Below are positions 35,872-45,802 of a stretch of 64,000 nucleotides of DNA, one piece after another. Every line of letters starts with the position of its first letter. Positions within the stretch are counted from its first letter, which is position 1. Below the pieces are notes generated by a model. It ran no database searches. It was given only the letters and a program-made list of their open reading frames with translations, and was not told the DNA's origin. The stretch spans positions 698,265 to 762,264 of the forward strand of contig NW_006499364.1 of the NCBI RefSeq assembly GCF_000471905.2. The letters run 5' to 3'. Made by a program: the position numbers and the translations under genes. This DNA comes from Amborella trichopoda. Lineage: Eukaryota > Streptophyta > Magnoliopsida > Amborellales > Amborellaceae.

Positions 35872-38800
35872 CAACAACTAACTACTACGTACCTACCCTT
35901 CCCCTACCGTAGTAGGAGACGTACGAGGACGTCCTACCTTACGTTCGTTGGTCGTACGTTAGTTAGGTTAGTACGTACTTACCTTAAGTTANNNNNNNNN
36001 NNNNNNNNNNNGAGAGAGAGAGAGATCAACAATACTAGCATTCCCCCCTCATGGAGATCAGGAGCTCCATTCTTGGTGCTATGGTATGATCCTATTGATA
36101 AGGGAAACTCATGAGCCCCTTATCTCTTGTTGTCTATTCAAAATTTACAGCAAGGTAATTTCATTCCTTTGCTCTATTTGATTAAATGTTTCTTTGCCAT
36201 TGCGCGCTAGATTGAATAGCCATGCCTAGTAGCACCATTTTGATCTAGTTTCTCCCAATTCTTGTCGGCTGAATTTTCTGCGTTCTCCACTTGGAAACTT
36301 CTAGTTTTTGAGTTCGCTTTCATTCCCATAAGTTCAAATCTTAAGGGAATTCTATGTTAAAATTCATTCTCCCATAGTAGTGAGCATTTTCCCACTACCT
36401 AGGCCTTCACTATGCACCATGCACTATCTCTCTCAATTTTTATTCTCGGAATCTTAATTTCATATTTTATGTATTTCATCTTGTCTTGGAGCTTGCAATC
36501 ATATTCTATTGCTTCCCATAAATCTCTTGATTAGATTGGACCACATTTCTTGCGCTATTGGAGTAGGTGATCATATGAATTGTATCTAAGACCCTAACCA
36601 GCAAATTTGTGATCAACCAATGGCCTTCCCATAGTCTTGACACTTTGTACACTATTTGGTTGTTGTCATTGTATTTGGAGATTGGCACATCAATGAGTTT
36701 TTACGTATGTTAATTGATGTATTTGAAAGTCCTTATGTGTATAGACTGATTCTATGCATTTTGGGCTATGTGATGTTCATATTTGACCAATTTCCGTGTA
36801 TTGAATTGAGTGGAACTATTAGTGGACCAATTGAAGAATTTGTGGTACTATTTGGGTGTTTATCTGCAAGTAATTTTGTGTTGAGCTAGTTACTAGAATC
36901 TCTCATCCAGGGTCTTGATTTCGATTCTGAATCCCGATTCTGCAATTCCGAGTAGGAGTCTTCACCGAATTGGTTTCGTAGAAGTCAAGAATCTTGATTC
37001 CTTATTTTAGGAATCTCAATTCTAACACTTATAGAATCTTGTTTCTAATATTTATTGAATCTCGATACCGCTATTGATGAATCTCGATTCCGCCATTGTT
37101 GAATTTCGATTCTACATTTATTGGTTTCGGATTCCACATATAATGATACTTAATTGTTTTCGAATCTAGATTCTTGAACATCAAGTACTGCGGTTCGAAA
37201 CCACAAATTAATCAAACATCAAATCTTGCTTCCACCCTCATCGAATCTTGATCTGATCTTTTTGGAATCGTAATACTACCAAATCGAATACTAATGTTCT
37301 AGGTGCATAAATCTGTGGCTTATGAATTGGTTCAAATATTTATGGATTTATATTTGTGTTATTTGGAAACTGGGCTGAAGACGATTGTTTCCTATAGTTT
37401 ACATGTTACTCCGAATAATGACCTGCTGAACGTGTTGCTGAAGTATTGGTTCCATAAATTAACTTTCAAATCTACATGTCTAAGAGTTAAGTTCTCAGCA
37501 ACTATCATTCCGATGTCTTTTGCAAGTAACAAAGGCAAGTATAACTTCTTTTGCCAGTAAAAGAGAAGTATAACTTGGGCGTTGGAGTATTAAAAATAAG
37601 AGAACTTAGGCCTTGCAATATAATAGCTCTTTTCTAATAGTACTAAGACTGTTGCTTGTTTTTAGAATATAATTGGTAGGGAGTTTATCATTCAAATAGG
37701 ATTACAACATATACAACACCATGGCACAGACAAAATCTTATTTTGAACTATAGTAATGAAATTAAAATCACATTTCAAAAATACATGAGACAATATATGT
37801 ATCATTTGTAGACAATTTCTGTGGTGGACTACAAGTATCTATAAATTGATCTTACTTCTGATACTGTGCTTGAGACTCAGTAGCTAATACATGGACTCAT
37901 ATCTAAGGAACTCTTCTTCAGGTCTTAAAGACGTCTGATCTCGATTTCTGGATGATGTTCTAAGTTGTTAAGGCACCAAATGTTGTTGATGTAGGAATCT
38001 TGATTCTAAAAGGGTTGAAACTCGATCCCCATAGAGTCACAAATCTCGATTGCTATGTGCGTCAGAGCTCGATTCCAAACTGATATGAATCTTGATTCCA
38101 AATTGGTATGAATCTCGATTCCAAATATGTTAGAAACTCGATTCCAAAGATGTCGGAATCTCAATTCCATTCATGAAGAAATCTCAATTCCATATGGGTT
38201 GATTCCAAATAGGTTTGAAACTCGATTCTAAATAGCTGAGATCTCAATTCCATATATGTAGGTCGATTCCTATAAAGTAGGAATCCCATTTTCCTGTGAT
38301 TCTCCTTGTGCGAATGTTGATTCTGAAAACTATTCAGAATCTTAGGCATTTCCAACAACTATGGTTGAATGTCACCATATTTTGTGGTAATTTGAATTAA
38401 TGGATGTATTTTATGAGATTGGATCGCAATTTTTTTAATTGTGTTACCTTGGTCTCGATCTCTTGACACCCTGACAAAGGATACCTAAAGGCTAGCTGTA
38501 GCACATATAGAGCAGGTTCAGTTCTATTTTAAGCTTGATCTGCCTGAATTTGAAAGTTGAAATCACCATAGGCCTTTATAGGCTGGAACTCTTAAAATGA
38601 CTTCCTCTTGGTCATTTGATTTTAGAAATGCTAATCATATGATGATTTATACTTCATTCTTTACTGTTCTGAAACCAATGACTAATGCTAGTGACATTTC
38701 AACAAATGGCTTATCTAGCTTGTTAGCTTCCAATCCTGGTACTGGTCTCGATTTTTTGACACCATTTATATTCAAAACCATTTTTTGCTAAATCTTATCG

Positions 38801-41800
38801 CATTAATCAGAATTTTTATTGGAAACTACCTTGTTTATATCATCCCTGGAGGTTATTTGGTGCACGAGCTGGACATGTGATTGACTGCAAAAATCTCTTA
38901 AGAAGGGAAAAATGATTTGCAGCCATTCATTTGAAATGAACTGTGATCATTGCACAGTTCCATGTGCCAAAGATTTTATTTGGCTCCTTCTTGTTGTGGC
39001 ATGATAGTTTATGGCATCTTAATTTTTGGAACTTAATTTAAAACAACCCTCATATTGCTGTGGAACATCATTCATCGGATGATTATGTGCTTTTTTTCAA
39101 GTGGTGGCAAAAGTAATAGTTGTTTTGAGCGTGTGAATTTTGACGCTTCAGATCTACAACCTGCATCTTCGAAGTTAGTGTTCGGTATTATGTGAATATT
39201 TGTAGATGAACTCTCCAGATATTACTTTCAGATACAACTGCATGCCTTTGATGTTTTACTAAAGTAAGATACCAGTGCTTTGAACCCCTTAAATAGAGAC
39301 CATAATCAGCTAATTAAAAACCACATTTCATTGTGTTTATTTCCGAAAATTATTCACGGAAGTTGAGTAACTGTCACTTCTACTGAATTTGTTTGAGCTG
39401 TAATTTGACATTTTTTCAAAAATATGTCATGAGAAATTTGGCTATTTAGTGCTTCTTGGTTGCCCTTACAAAATCTAGTCATGATTTTGTTCCACCCTGC
39501 GATAAACCATGCAAGACAGGGCGCTTGAAACCACTTCTTTATCATCTAGTTGTACAGCATCTTAAAGTTTGTTAAGAGTAATGATTTGAGTAATAGTACA
39601 CACTCACACACAAAGATAGAGTGTGTATGTAAAACTTATGGAAGAATAAAAGTAGGATAACTGAAGTTGTATACTGTATTTATCTTTTACTAGCTTTTGT
39701 TTTCATATTCCTTGTTCCCTTCCTTTATTTTCTCTGTATGTCTAATTGTGCTTTGACTTGGTCTTCGATTGCTTTGCTGCAAATGACGTGCCTTAGGCTG
39801 TATACTTCATTATCTCATCATTAGAACTAAATAATATATGCAAAATCAGTTGTCATGCTGAGCATCATTCCTAGAATTTATTTATTCATCAAATACCTAT
39901 GAGTCTTTCAGAGGCCAGTATTCTCAGATTCTCCATTGGCAGACATGATTTAGAGAAAAAGAACTCTCGACAGTAAATGTTTGTAACTTATTGAAAAGAA
40001 GAAATCCTATTATGTCTGTAATTGAATATCTTCGTCTCTAATACAAATACACAAGGTTTGGATTTAGAAGTTCGTGATTTTGCAACACTTTTGTTCTGCA
40101 AACATGGTAGCAAATTCTGCTGGAATCTCATCCCATGATCAATTGTAAGGTACTAAAGTTCTTTAACCTGCACACTAGGTTCCTTACTTTTTATGGAAAA
40201 GAAACTAAATGCCATTTCTTTGTCAGTTTATATGCTTTGTGTGTGTTCCTAAAGGAATTGCTGGAAAATGTTGTTATTGCAGGTCGATAACTTTGGTACA
40301 GTAAACCTGGTTGATGCGTGCCGCACGGTTGGGGTAAACAGATTTATTCTTGTCAGTTCCATATTAGTTAACGGTGCTGCAATGGGTCAGATCCTCAATC
40401 CAGCTTATATTGTTTTGAATATATTTGGACTCACACTGATTGCAAAGTTGCAAGCAGAGAAGTATATCAGGAGTTCTGGAATTAACTTCACTATTATCAG
40501 ACCTGGTGGATTGAGAAATGATCCCCCAAGTGGAAGCATAGCGATGGAATCTGAGGTATGAGACACCTATATTTCCCTTCATGTTTTTGCAGACAAGGTC
40601 TGAAAAGGTGCTGAAACTTGAAAGGGGACAAAGGGATTTCTTTCTGGTCCATTTTGTTCATTTTTTTTCACAAAATATAATGGCAAGTAGGTATTGAAGA
40701 ACTTGGATATTACATTAACGAATTAGGAATTCTTGTCGGTAATGGAGATATGATAGCTATATGCAATAGCATGTGCTCTTATTCTTTGTTAGATACAGTT
40801 CATTTCAGATGCTCCAGATATTGGGGAGTTTTTTCTTCGAGTTTGTATAGAGTACTTTCGAAGGAGCATACTATACACTATATCTTACTCCCTCAGGAAA
40901 AATACCTACTTAGGAGAAGTTTTTCCATCAGAATGGGATCCACTTCAGAATGTCTAGATGCATATTTCCCAATAAAAGGGAAAAAAATAAGAAAAAGATT
41001 TTGAGTTGCTAAAAACTTAGATGTGACCATCCAAATATTGGACAGCATATGTTCAATTATAGGGCTCGTATAAGTTGGCTACTATTTTTATTTATCTTTT
41101 AGGTTGTTCATTATGTTGAGGAGGTCGTCTCCCCAAATTTTGGAGTCCTGAAATACTCCTGAACAACATTTTAGCCAAGGGAGTGAACGATGAGTATATA
41201 ATCTTTTAACTTCGCGTTTTCATTGTGACAAATAAGGCTGTCATTGGTTATTATTCCGAACGTTCCAAAAACTAGATATCTGAATAAATAAAAATAAATT
41301 TTTTTAAAGGGTGTGGTTTCTATAAGGTTGCAACCTTAAACAATCCAATTAAGGTGCACCTCCAAATTTTATCATAACATGTAATTTTGGTGTAAAAAAT
41401 TCTTAGGATTATCTCAAGATCTATTTTCATATCTAATTATAAAATTTTAAACTCCAAAAATGGTTAAAATTAAGTAGATCTATAAACATATAATTTTTTT
41501 GAAAATGGACGATCTAGATAATGTGTTGCAAGATGCACTATTTCTGAGACTCAATCTTTTTTTTTTTCATATTCATACATCTCATTGTCGAGATGATCAA
41601 TTCGAGGGTTTTTCAACATTAAAACAATCTTTTCCGATGGATTTTTGAGGTGCATCAGTAATTCTACATTTTAAGGTCGCAACCTTATATAAACTTTTTC
41701 CTTTTTTAAATGAGTAAATCAAATTGATATTGTCATTTCATGACATTCAAGTGCGTATTGTTTGTGAAAAGCAGCTTGGGATACTAAATGACCAAGAAAC

Positions 41801-42058
41801 AACCCTATAACTGCCTTGGTTTTCATGAGCACTTTTGGAATGCAAAGCAACTACATAAACTATTTTTATATTGGCTTTTTATTTCTTTTGAAGGATACCC
41901 TCTTTGAAGGTTCTATATCTCGAGAGCAAGTTGCAGAAGTTGCAGTAGAAGCGCTTCGTCATCCAGAGGCTTCCTACAAGGTTGTTGAGATAGTCTCTCG
42001 CACAGAGGCCCCTAAGCACTCGTTTGCGGAGATGTTTGGTCATATTAAGCAAGGGTGA
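27152..42058 (+). CDS. Plastid atypical SDR, NAD(P)-binding Rossmann-fold protein (At2g34460-like), five exons
   Basis: Exons 27152-27241, 28101-28298, 28554-28670, 40283-40555 and 41894-42058 are all joined in phase 0 with GT...AG borders and give 280 residues, close to what I recall for the Arabidopsis protein. Residues 1-30 are rich in Leu, Ser, Lys and Arg, with few acidic residues, as in a chloroplast transit peptide. The dinucleotide-binding loop GATGMTG is at 54-60, VRAGVRD at 74-80 (basic residues suggest NADP), ADV at 99-101, CATGF at 120-124, FILVSSI at 156-162, KLQAEKYI at 190-197 and RPGGL at 208-212. The family is SDR_a5 (atypical, Tic62/flavin-reductase related); from memory, the Arabidopsis relative is found in plastoglobules. 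The substrate is unknown. Intron 3 (28671-40282) is 11.6 kb. Identification is strong; biochemical role is not known. Confidence 0.92.
28101..28298 (+). CDS. SDR exon 2: nucleotide-binding half
   Basis: Preceded by a pyrimidine tract and TTGCAG; ends before GTGAGT. Encodes residues 31-96, including the glycine-rich loop and the first two beta strands. Its first codon is ATG, so a transcript starting in intron 1 would give a protein without the transit peptide. Confidence 0.92.
28554..28670 (+). CDS. SDR exon 3
   Basis: Follows TTTTTTCAG and ends before GTTAGC. Encodes residues 97-135 (ADVTEGSEKL, AVICATGFRP, LFAPWK). Opens the very long intron 3. Confidence 0.9.
28671..30260 (+). other. Intron 3, first part: no element recognised
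   Basis: Unique-looking intron sequence. It includes one perfect 22-bp tandem duplication (29321-29342 and 29343-29364; unit TTGTATCAAGAACTGCACAT plus TC). Confidence 0.5.
30361..31020. repeat. Tandem direct duplication, offset 338 bp
   Basis: Two copies of about 310 bp, one spanning roughly 30366-30676 and the other 30704-31014. Both contain AGAGAGCAAAGAAAGAGGAG, CCACTGCTAGGTTCTCAG and GAGCAGT...AGGGGTGCTTTGGG, and they differ at a few percent of sites. Embedded in the tail of the minus-strand LINE. Confidence 0.85.
31361..31399. repeat. (TA)n / T-rich microsatellite
   Basis: An AT dinucleotide run (about 31361-31379) continuing into TTTA/TTTT repeats, inside the LINE tail in intron 3. Confidence 0.8.
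32761..34007 (+). other. Intron 3, middle part with ACTCGG repeats
   Basis: No gene is supported. Patches at 33095-33185 (GCCTTGGACCAGGC, ACTCGGCC, GAGTGGACTTG) and 33478-33535 (ACTCGGCTGAG, GAGTGGACTTGG) could be the ends of one ~440-bp dispersed repeat related to 1790-1935. Two short overlapping open frames at 33779-34067 resemble nothing I recognise. Confidence 0.4.
34008..36890 (+). mobile_element. Solo-LTR-like segment related to the LARD-like LTRs
   Basis: Begins TGTTGGGGTTGTGGCGTTCAAGG, matching the inner end of the LARD-like LTRs (TGTTGGCTATGTGGCC..TTCAAGG) read on the minus strand. It then follows the same order of landmarks: GTGGGGGTGACC-like start, a CCACGTGG...GATGACATCA block near 34915-34935, a (GA)n run near 35820-35870, and a TTTACAG...CATT stretch near 36145. 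No internal domain or second LTR is adjacent, so it may be a solo LTR. The right end is not sharp and the copy is strongly diverged. It lies in sense orientation with the host gene. Fossil. Confidence 0.45.
35870..35991. other. Odd CpG-rich sequence beside the second assembly gap, probable artefact
   Basis: About 120 bp composed mostly of TAC, GTA, ACG and CCT words with around ten CpG and no GpC, sandwiched between a (GA)n run and the 20-N gap (35992-36011), after which the (GA)n run resumes. Same style as 6024-6135. Confidence 0.5.
36895..37280 (+). repeat. GAATC/GATTC degenerate array 1 (intron 3)
   Basis: About eleven imperfect units of the palindromic type GAATCTCGATTC (GAATCTTGATTCC, GAATTTCGATTC, GAATCTAGATTC) spaced about 25-40 bp apart. 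No coding content. Confidence 0.7.
37281..37930 (+). other. Segment between the two GAATC arrays
   Basis: AT-rich intron sequence without recognised coding or repeat content. A short open frame at 37303-37560 has no family resemblance and no splice context that I can support. Confidence 0.4.
37931..38345 (+). repeat. GAATC/GATTC degenerate array 2 (intron 3)
   Basis: About fifteen imperfect units, many of the form GAATCTCGATTCCAAA with spacers such as TTGGTAT or TATGTTAGA, period about 26-33 bp. More regular than the first array. It ends near GATTCTGAAAACTATTCAGAATC, itself a hairpin. Confidence 0.75.
38346..40282 (+). other. Intron 3, last part: nothing recognised
   Basis: Unique-looking intron sequence to the acceptor TATTGCAG at 40275-40282. 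A small CA/GT-rich patch lies near 39598-39630. No element or exon was seen. Confidence 0.5.
40283..40555 (+). CDS. SDR exon 4: central catalytic half
   Basis: Encodes residues 136-226: VDNFGTVNLVDACR, FILVSSILVNGAAMG, NPAY, LQAEKYIRSSG, TIIRPGGLRNDPP. Ends before GTATGA. It carries the segment where classical SDRs have the Ser-Tyr-Lys site. A Ser pair (160-161) and a Lys within KLQAEK are visible, but no YxxxK, as usual for this atypical group. Confidence 0.92.
41309..41701 (+). mobile_element. Mutator-like MITE, copy E, with 9-bp target duplication (intron 4)
   Basis: 393 bp, GGGTGTGG...CTTTTTCC, flanked by identical TTTTTTAAA at 41300-41308 and 41702-41710. Imperfect terminal inverted repeats: GTTTCTATAAGGTTGCAACC at the left against the reverse complement of GGTCGCAACCTTATATAAAC at the right. 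A 9-bp duplication is what Mutator-like elements make. No coding capacity. It sits 193 bp upstream of exon 5. Confidence 0.85.
41894..42058 (+). CDS. SDR exon 5: C-terminus
   Basis: Follows CTTTTGAAG. Encodes residues 227-280 (DTLFEGSISREQVAEVAVEA, VVEIVSRTEAPKHSF) and the stop TGA at 42056-42058. The EGSISREQVAEVAVEAL block is a strongly conserved family signature. Confidence 0.9.
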   Translation, partial: DTLFEGSISREQVAEVAVEALRHPEASYKVVEIVSRTEAPKHSFAEMFGHIKQG

Positions 42059-42585
42059 CTTGTAGTGTTAAGTTTGATGTATAATGAGGTATATATATAT
42101 GTTGATGGTTTTCCTATAGTGACAATCATTTGTATGTACATTAGTCTTTTGATTGAGATAATCACTATCTTTCTTTCGAAACAGTGTTAAGCATAGGAAT
42201 TACTTGAAGAAATTCAAGATTCTTTGCTAGTTTTCTCTCGCATCTGATTTGAGCTCTAGGTTCATGGAGAATGGATTTGTACAAGAGGTGAAACAAGATC
42301 CAAATAATGTACATGGAGATGTCTTCTAGTAAATACATGAGACCATTACAAGTGGATGAAAACCCTGAGGATGGAAGAAAGGATGAAAAAGGTTAAAATA
42401 TGTACATATGCATCTTGCATGAAACTTGATTGATGAGAGCTGCCCTATATAGAAACTGAAGATGCCGACTGTTATGAAGAAGATTCCTTTTAAGAATTGA
42501 CGCTGACATGGTTGAACAATCCAATGACTTCTTAAATATTTTGTCCTCCTTTCCTCTTAAGTTTTACTATGTTTTTTTTATTAAG
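42059..42585 (+). other. SDR 3' UTR and downstream spacer
   Basis: AT-rich sequence following the stop, with a short (TA)n at about 42090-42100. No canonical AATAAA was found close to the stop, so the transcript end is not placed. Confidence 0.4.
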
Positions 42586-43066
42586 GCCCGGATTGGTTCC
42601 TTGGAGGTGCATGTCTTAGGGAGATGCCTTTCTCGAATTGGTATCTCTTGGAATTGAGTATGCTCTTTAGATAGCATTGATAAGAGACTTGGAGATTAAT
42701 TGTCTACTGTTTAGAATGTGATAATAATACTATTAATATTAAATTTTAATATTATTGTATAATAACAAAGTATCGATAATATTGTTACAAAAATAATAAG
42801 AAAATATATTAATAATAAACATTATAATAGTATAATAATATTCATAATAGTAATATATTATGATATATTATAAATAATAATAAAAAAAAATTTATAATAT
42901 TTTTATTATTATTTTGGTAGAATACACATCGCCATGTTTTAACATAAAATATGGATAGAGATATCCATGCAGAGATTGAAATCCCATCTCCAAATTGTAG
43001 AAATCCTAGATATCTGGCGAAATGAGTCTCCAAAATTCCCATTTTCAGGGAACCAAACAATCCCTA
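42586..43066. mobile_element. MITE with GGATTGGTTCC-type inverted ends
   Basis: The left end GCCCGGATTGGTTCCTTGG and the right end CAGGGAACCAAACAATCCC are imperfect inverted repeats, extended inwards by GGAGATTAATT-like against GAAATCCCATCTCC words. The centre (42720-42915) is almost pure AT. Such ends (GGATTGTTTGGTTCCC) are common in plant hAT or PIF/Harbinger MITEs. The target duplication could not be fixed, so the superfamily is open. Confidence 0.55.
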
Positions 43067-43320
43067 CAAGAATTAGCCAAAAAATAAATTGGGAATGAAA
43101 CCCCTCTCTCTCTCTCTGTCCATTGAACATGGATGCCATTCATGCATGTTCCTCTTGAGAAGTTATACTAGTCCTGTGTGACCATAGAAAATTTGTGGTC
43201 CCTATCTCTATCCAGTGTATCGATGGATGGTGGTGAATGGATAGTGGGACCTACCACTTGGGTCTTTTCATTATCTGATATGTCTCGCTCTCTGTCCAAC
43301 ATGGTCCTGACGCTGATGAC
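43067..43320. other. Spacer, no gene seen
   Basis: Short intergenic stretch with a small CT run near 43105-43118. Nothing recognised. Confidence 0.4.
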
Positions 43321-43545
43321 ACTTGAAGGTATGCATTAATATTGTTGAGTTGTTTTTGTGATCAATGGGTTTTTCATCACTTGAAGTTAGGCATTAATAT
43401 TGTTGAGTTATTTTTGTGATTAAAGGGTTTTTAATTGAACAAATGCCTTTTGCCCGACTTCTTTACTCGAAGCTATGCATTAATATTGTTGAATTATTTT
43501 TGTGATTAAAGGGTTTTTAATTGAACAAATGCCTTTTGCCTAACT
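43321..43545 (+). repeat. Minisatellite, three units of 58-86 bp
   Basis: Units start at 43321, 43379 and 43465, each with ACT(T/C)GAAG, GCATTAATATTGTTGA and TTATTTTTGTGAT. Units two and three also share AATTGAACAAATGCCTTTTGCC. A further decayed remnant (GCTTTTGCCCTACTTCACGAG) lies at 43836 on the other side of the SINE. Confidence 0.8.
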
Positions 43546-43836
43546 TTTTTTTTTTTTTTTGGGTATTTCAATGGGGCACAACGTACAATTGAGGTATGAA
43601 GTGTGCCACTATCACGACTTCAGCCCTTTTCATGTTAGTATGGAGTGTGCCACCACCATGACTTCATCCCTTTCCTTTTATGGGTGAGTCAGTGGGGTGA
43701 AGGCCCCTATCCTTGGTAGGGATTTTTTTGGGTGAGTGAGTGGGATGAGGGCCCCTACCCTTGGTAGGAATTGAGCTTAAGACGTAGTGTTGCAAATTGT
43801 TAGGTGCAAACCAATTAATACCGGACTCTTTTCCTG
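43546..43836 (-). mobile_element. tRNA-derived SINE-like element inserted in the minisatellite
   Basis: On the minus strand it starts AGTCCGGTATTAATTGGTTTG (box-A-like, as in tRNA-derived plant SINEs), has AGCTCAATTCC about 40 bp on (box-B-like), and ends in a poly-A (plus-strand T run 43545-43560). It is bordered by CTTTTGCCTAACT (43533-43545) and CTTTTGCCCTACT (43837-43849), a 13-bp duplication with two differences. The body carries two internal duplications (GGCCCCTA..CTTGGTAGG and AGTGTGCCAC). No coding capacity. Confidence 0.55.
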
Positions 43837-43849
43837 CTTTTGCCCTACT

Positions 43850-44917
43850 TCACGAGGCAAATAAAACAAGAGGATCATTGTGTCTTGAGAAGCAAACATC
43901 GAACTCCAAGGAGAGACCATGTTGGTTTATTTTTTGAGTTTTTCTAGTTAGGTAAAGCGATGCTTAGTTATGCTAAGTGCACCAAAGGCCCATTAAGCTC
44001 CCTCGAAAAGAAAAAAATTCATTTGAAAATTCATAAGAGAGATGATTAAAGAAATGCAGAACAGAGACAGGGTTTGTAGGGGTTGGCGTGACTTATTTTC
44101 TCCATTTTTCTATTTTCCAAATTGACGACCAATATGCCCTAGCCTTATTATAATATACTATAATATATTTGGATGTATTCTTTTTGTCAAGTGTTCAAAA
44201 GGAAAAACGAAAACTCCTCCGAAAATACATATGCTGGAATTTTGGGGCGTTAGGATAAATGGGAGAGAAAGCTATGGTGTTCTAGTCTCTCTCACTATCC
44301 AAACTCCTCTCTCTCTCTCTACAAATTTCAGAGGTGTCTTGGTTACAAGGGAACACCCAAAAGCCTTGAATGGTCACCCTGTAACAAGCTACTGATGTGT
44401 AAATTTTATGCCCCATTTCCCTTAACTTCTCTCTTTATATATCGATTTTAATCTCTTGATATTGCAGAATTTCCAGCAACATTTTTTTTGGGGTGTTTTT
44501 GATATTCTTGAGTTGTAGATTTGCTTATTCTCTACATGCCATAGTTGGAGCAATTGATGAGTTTGTTCCATACTTCATATTTGCTCATTTGATATGACTA
44601 ATAGCTAGGATCAACCATGATTTTGATGATAACTGTTTGGGGATTTATTTTGATGTTTTGAGAAGATCCTAGTTATAGGGTATTGCGTTTGTTTCTTATG
44701 TGTTTGGAATAAATGCACATGAATATTATTCTCAAGTGAAGTTTAAAGAGAGATTGATCTGATTTTGCATAAGTCCATATTAGTAGCCCTTTTAAATCAA
44801 TCCCAGTAGGAGAGAGATGATTGGGGACAAAATAGACTCATTTTTTGAATGAACCTATTCAATTGGAAGATAGTTTTCCAAAAAATAAGGTAAAAACAAG
44901 GGTTATTAGAAGATTTC
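43850..44917. other. Spacer, no gene seen
   Basis: AT-rich, with short CT runs near 44280-44320. No coding signal supported. Confidence 0.4.
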
Positions 44918-45802
44918 TCTTTACCTGCAATTGGTTGGAAGTTTAATTTATTTGACTATCTCTCGGCCAGACATTGCTTATATTATTCATCTAGTTAGTT
45001 AGTTTTTGAGTGCTCCTCGCTTTGTTCACCTGGTACCCGTGTTACGTATTATTCGCTATATATGGGACAATCTTGAGCATGCTCTATTATTTTCCTCGAC
45101 TTCCACGCTTGAGCTCAGTGCTTACACTTACTCCAATTTTACGGGGTCCACTTCAGATAAGAAGTCAACTACAGGTTTTTATATTTTTCTTGGAGACTCC
45201 TTTCTTGGAAGAACAAAAAGCAACAATGTGTTGCTCAATCTACAACTGGAGCTGAGTATCGTGCCATGGTTCAAACAACAGCTGAGGTTGTTTGGCTTCG
45301 CTGGTTATTGGCTGACTTGGGTGTGGAACTTTCTGCTCTGACTCCTTTATATTGCGATAACACAGTACAATTTATATCGTTAAGAACATTGAGTTCCATG
45401 AGTGTGTCAAGCACATTGAAGTGGATTGTCATTTTGTTCGACAAGAGTTTCTAACTGGGACACTCTCTCTTCCATAATATCTCCTCATCTGCACAACTTG
45501 CTGACTTCTTTACGAAGTCTAATAATGCTCCTTGGCTTTCCACCCTTGTTTCCAACCTCTCAATGGTTCGCTTTCGACTATCACGAGTTTGAGGTGGAGT
45601 GTGCGAGTATAATATTGTCTTTCTTTTTTATTTGATATCATAAAGGCTATCATGCAGATTGTGATTTGTCTTTCCTTTTCTTGTATATTTTCTTTTGTTT
45701 TTATATGATTACACAGGCTGTGTAACCTGTCAAATATTGTATAAATACGGGGCCTTCTCCCATGATCGATATACTGAAATATACAAGAGTTTTTCTCTCA
45801 CA
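44918..45802 (+). mobile_element. Ty1/Copia piece: RNase H region and LTR (plus strand)
   Basis: Plus-strand frames show the Copia end of pol: LTISRPDIAY, SAPRFVHLVPVLRIIRYIW, STSDKKSTTGFYIFLGD and AMVQTTAEVVWLRWLLADLG, followed by a purine-rich tract and an LTR (45600-45802). Broken in several places. It shares its LTR type with the minus-strand piece at 46193-49130. Fossil. Confidence 0.75.
45600..45802 (+). repeat. Copia LTR (plus-strand copy)
   Basis: Starts TGTGCGAGTATAATATTGTC and ends TCTCTCACA. Contains CAGGCTGTGTAACCTGTCAA and ATAAATACGGGGCCTTCTCC (TATA-like element). About 200 bp, inverted relative to 48941-49130. Confidence 0.8.
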
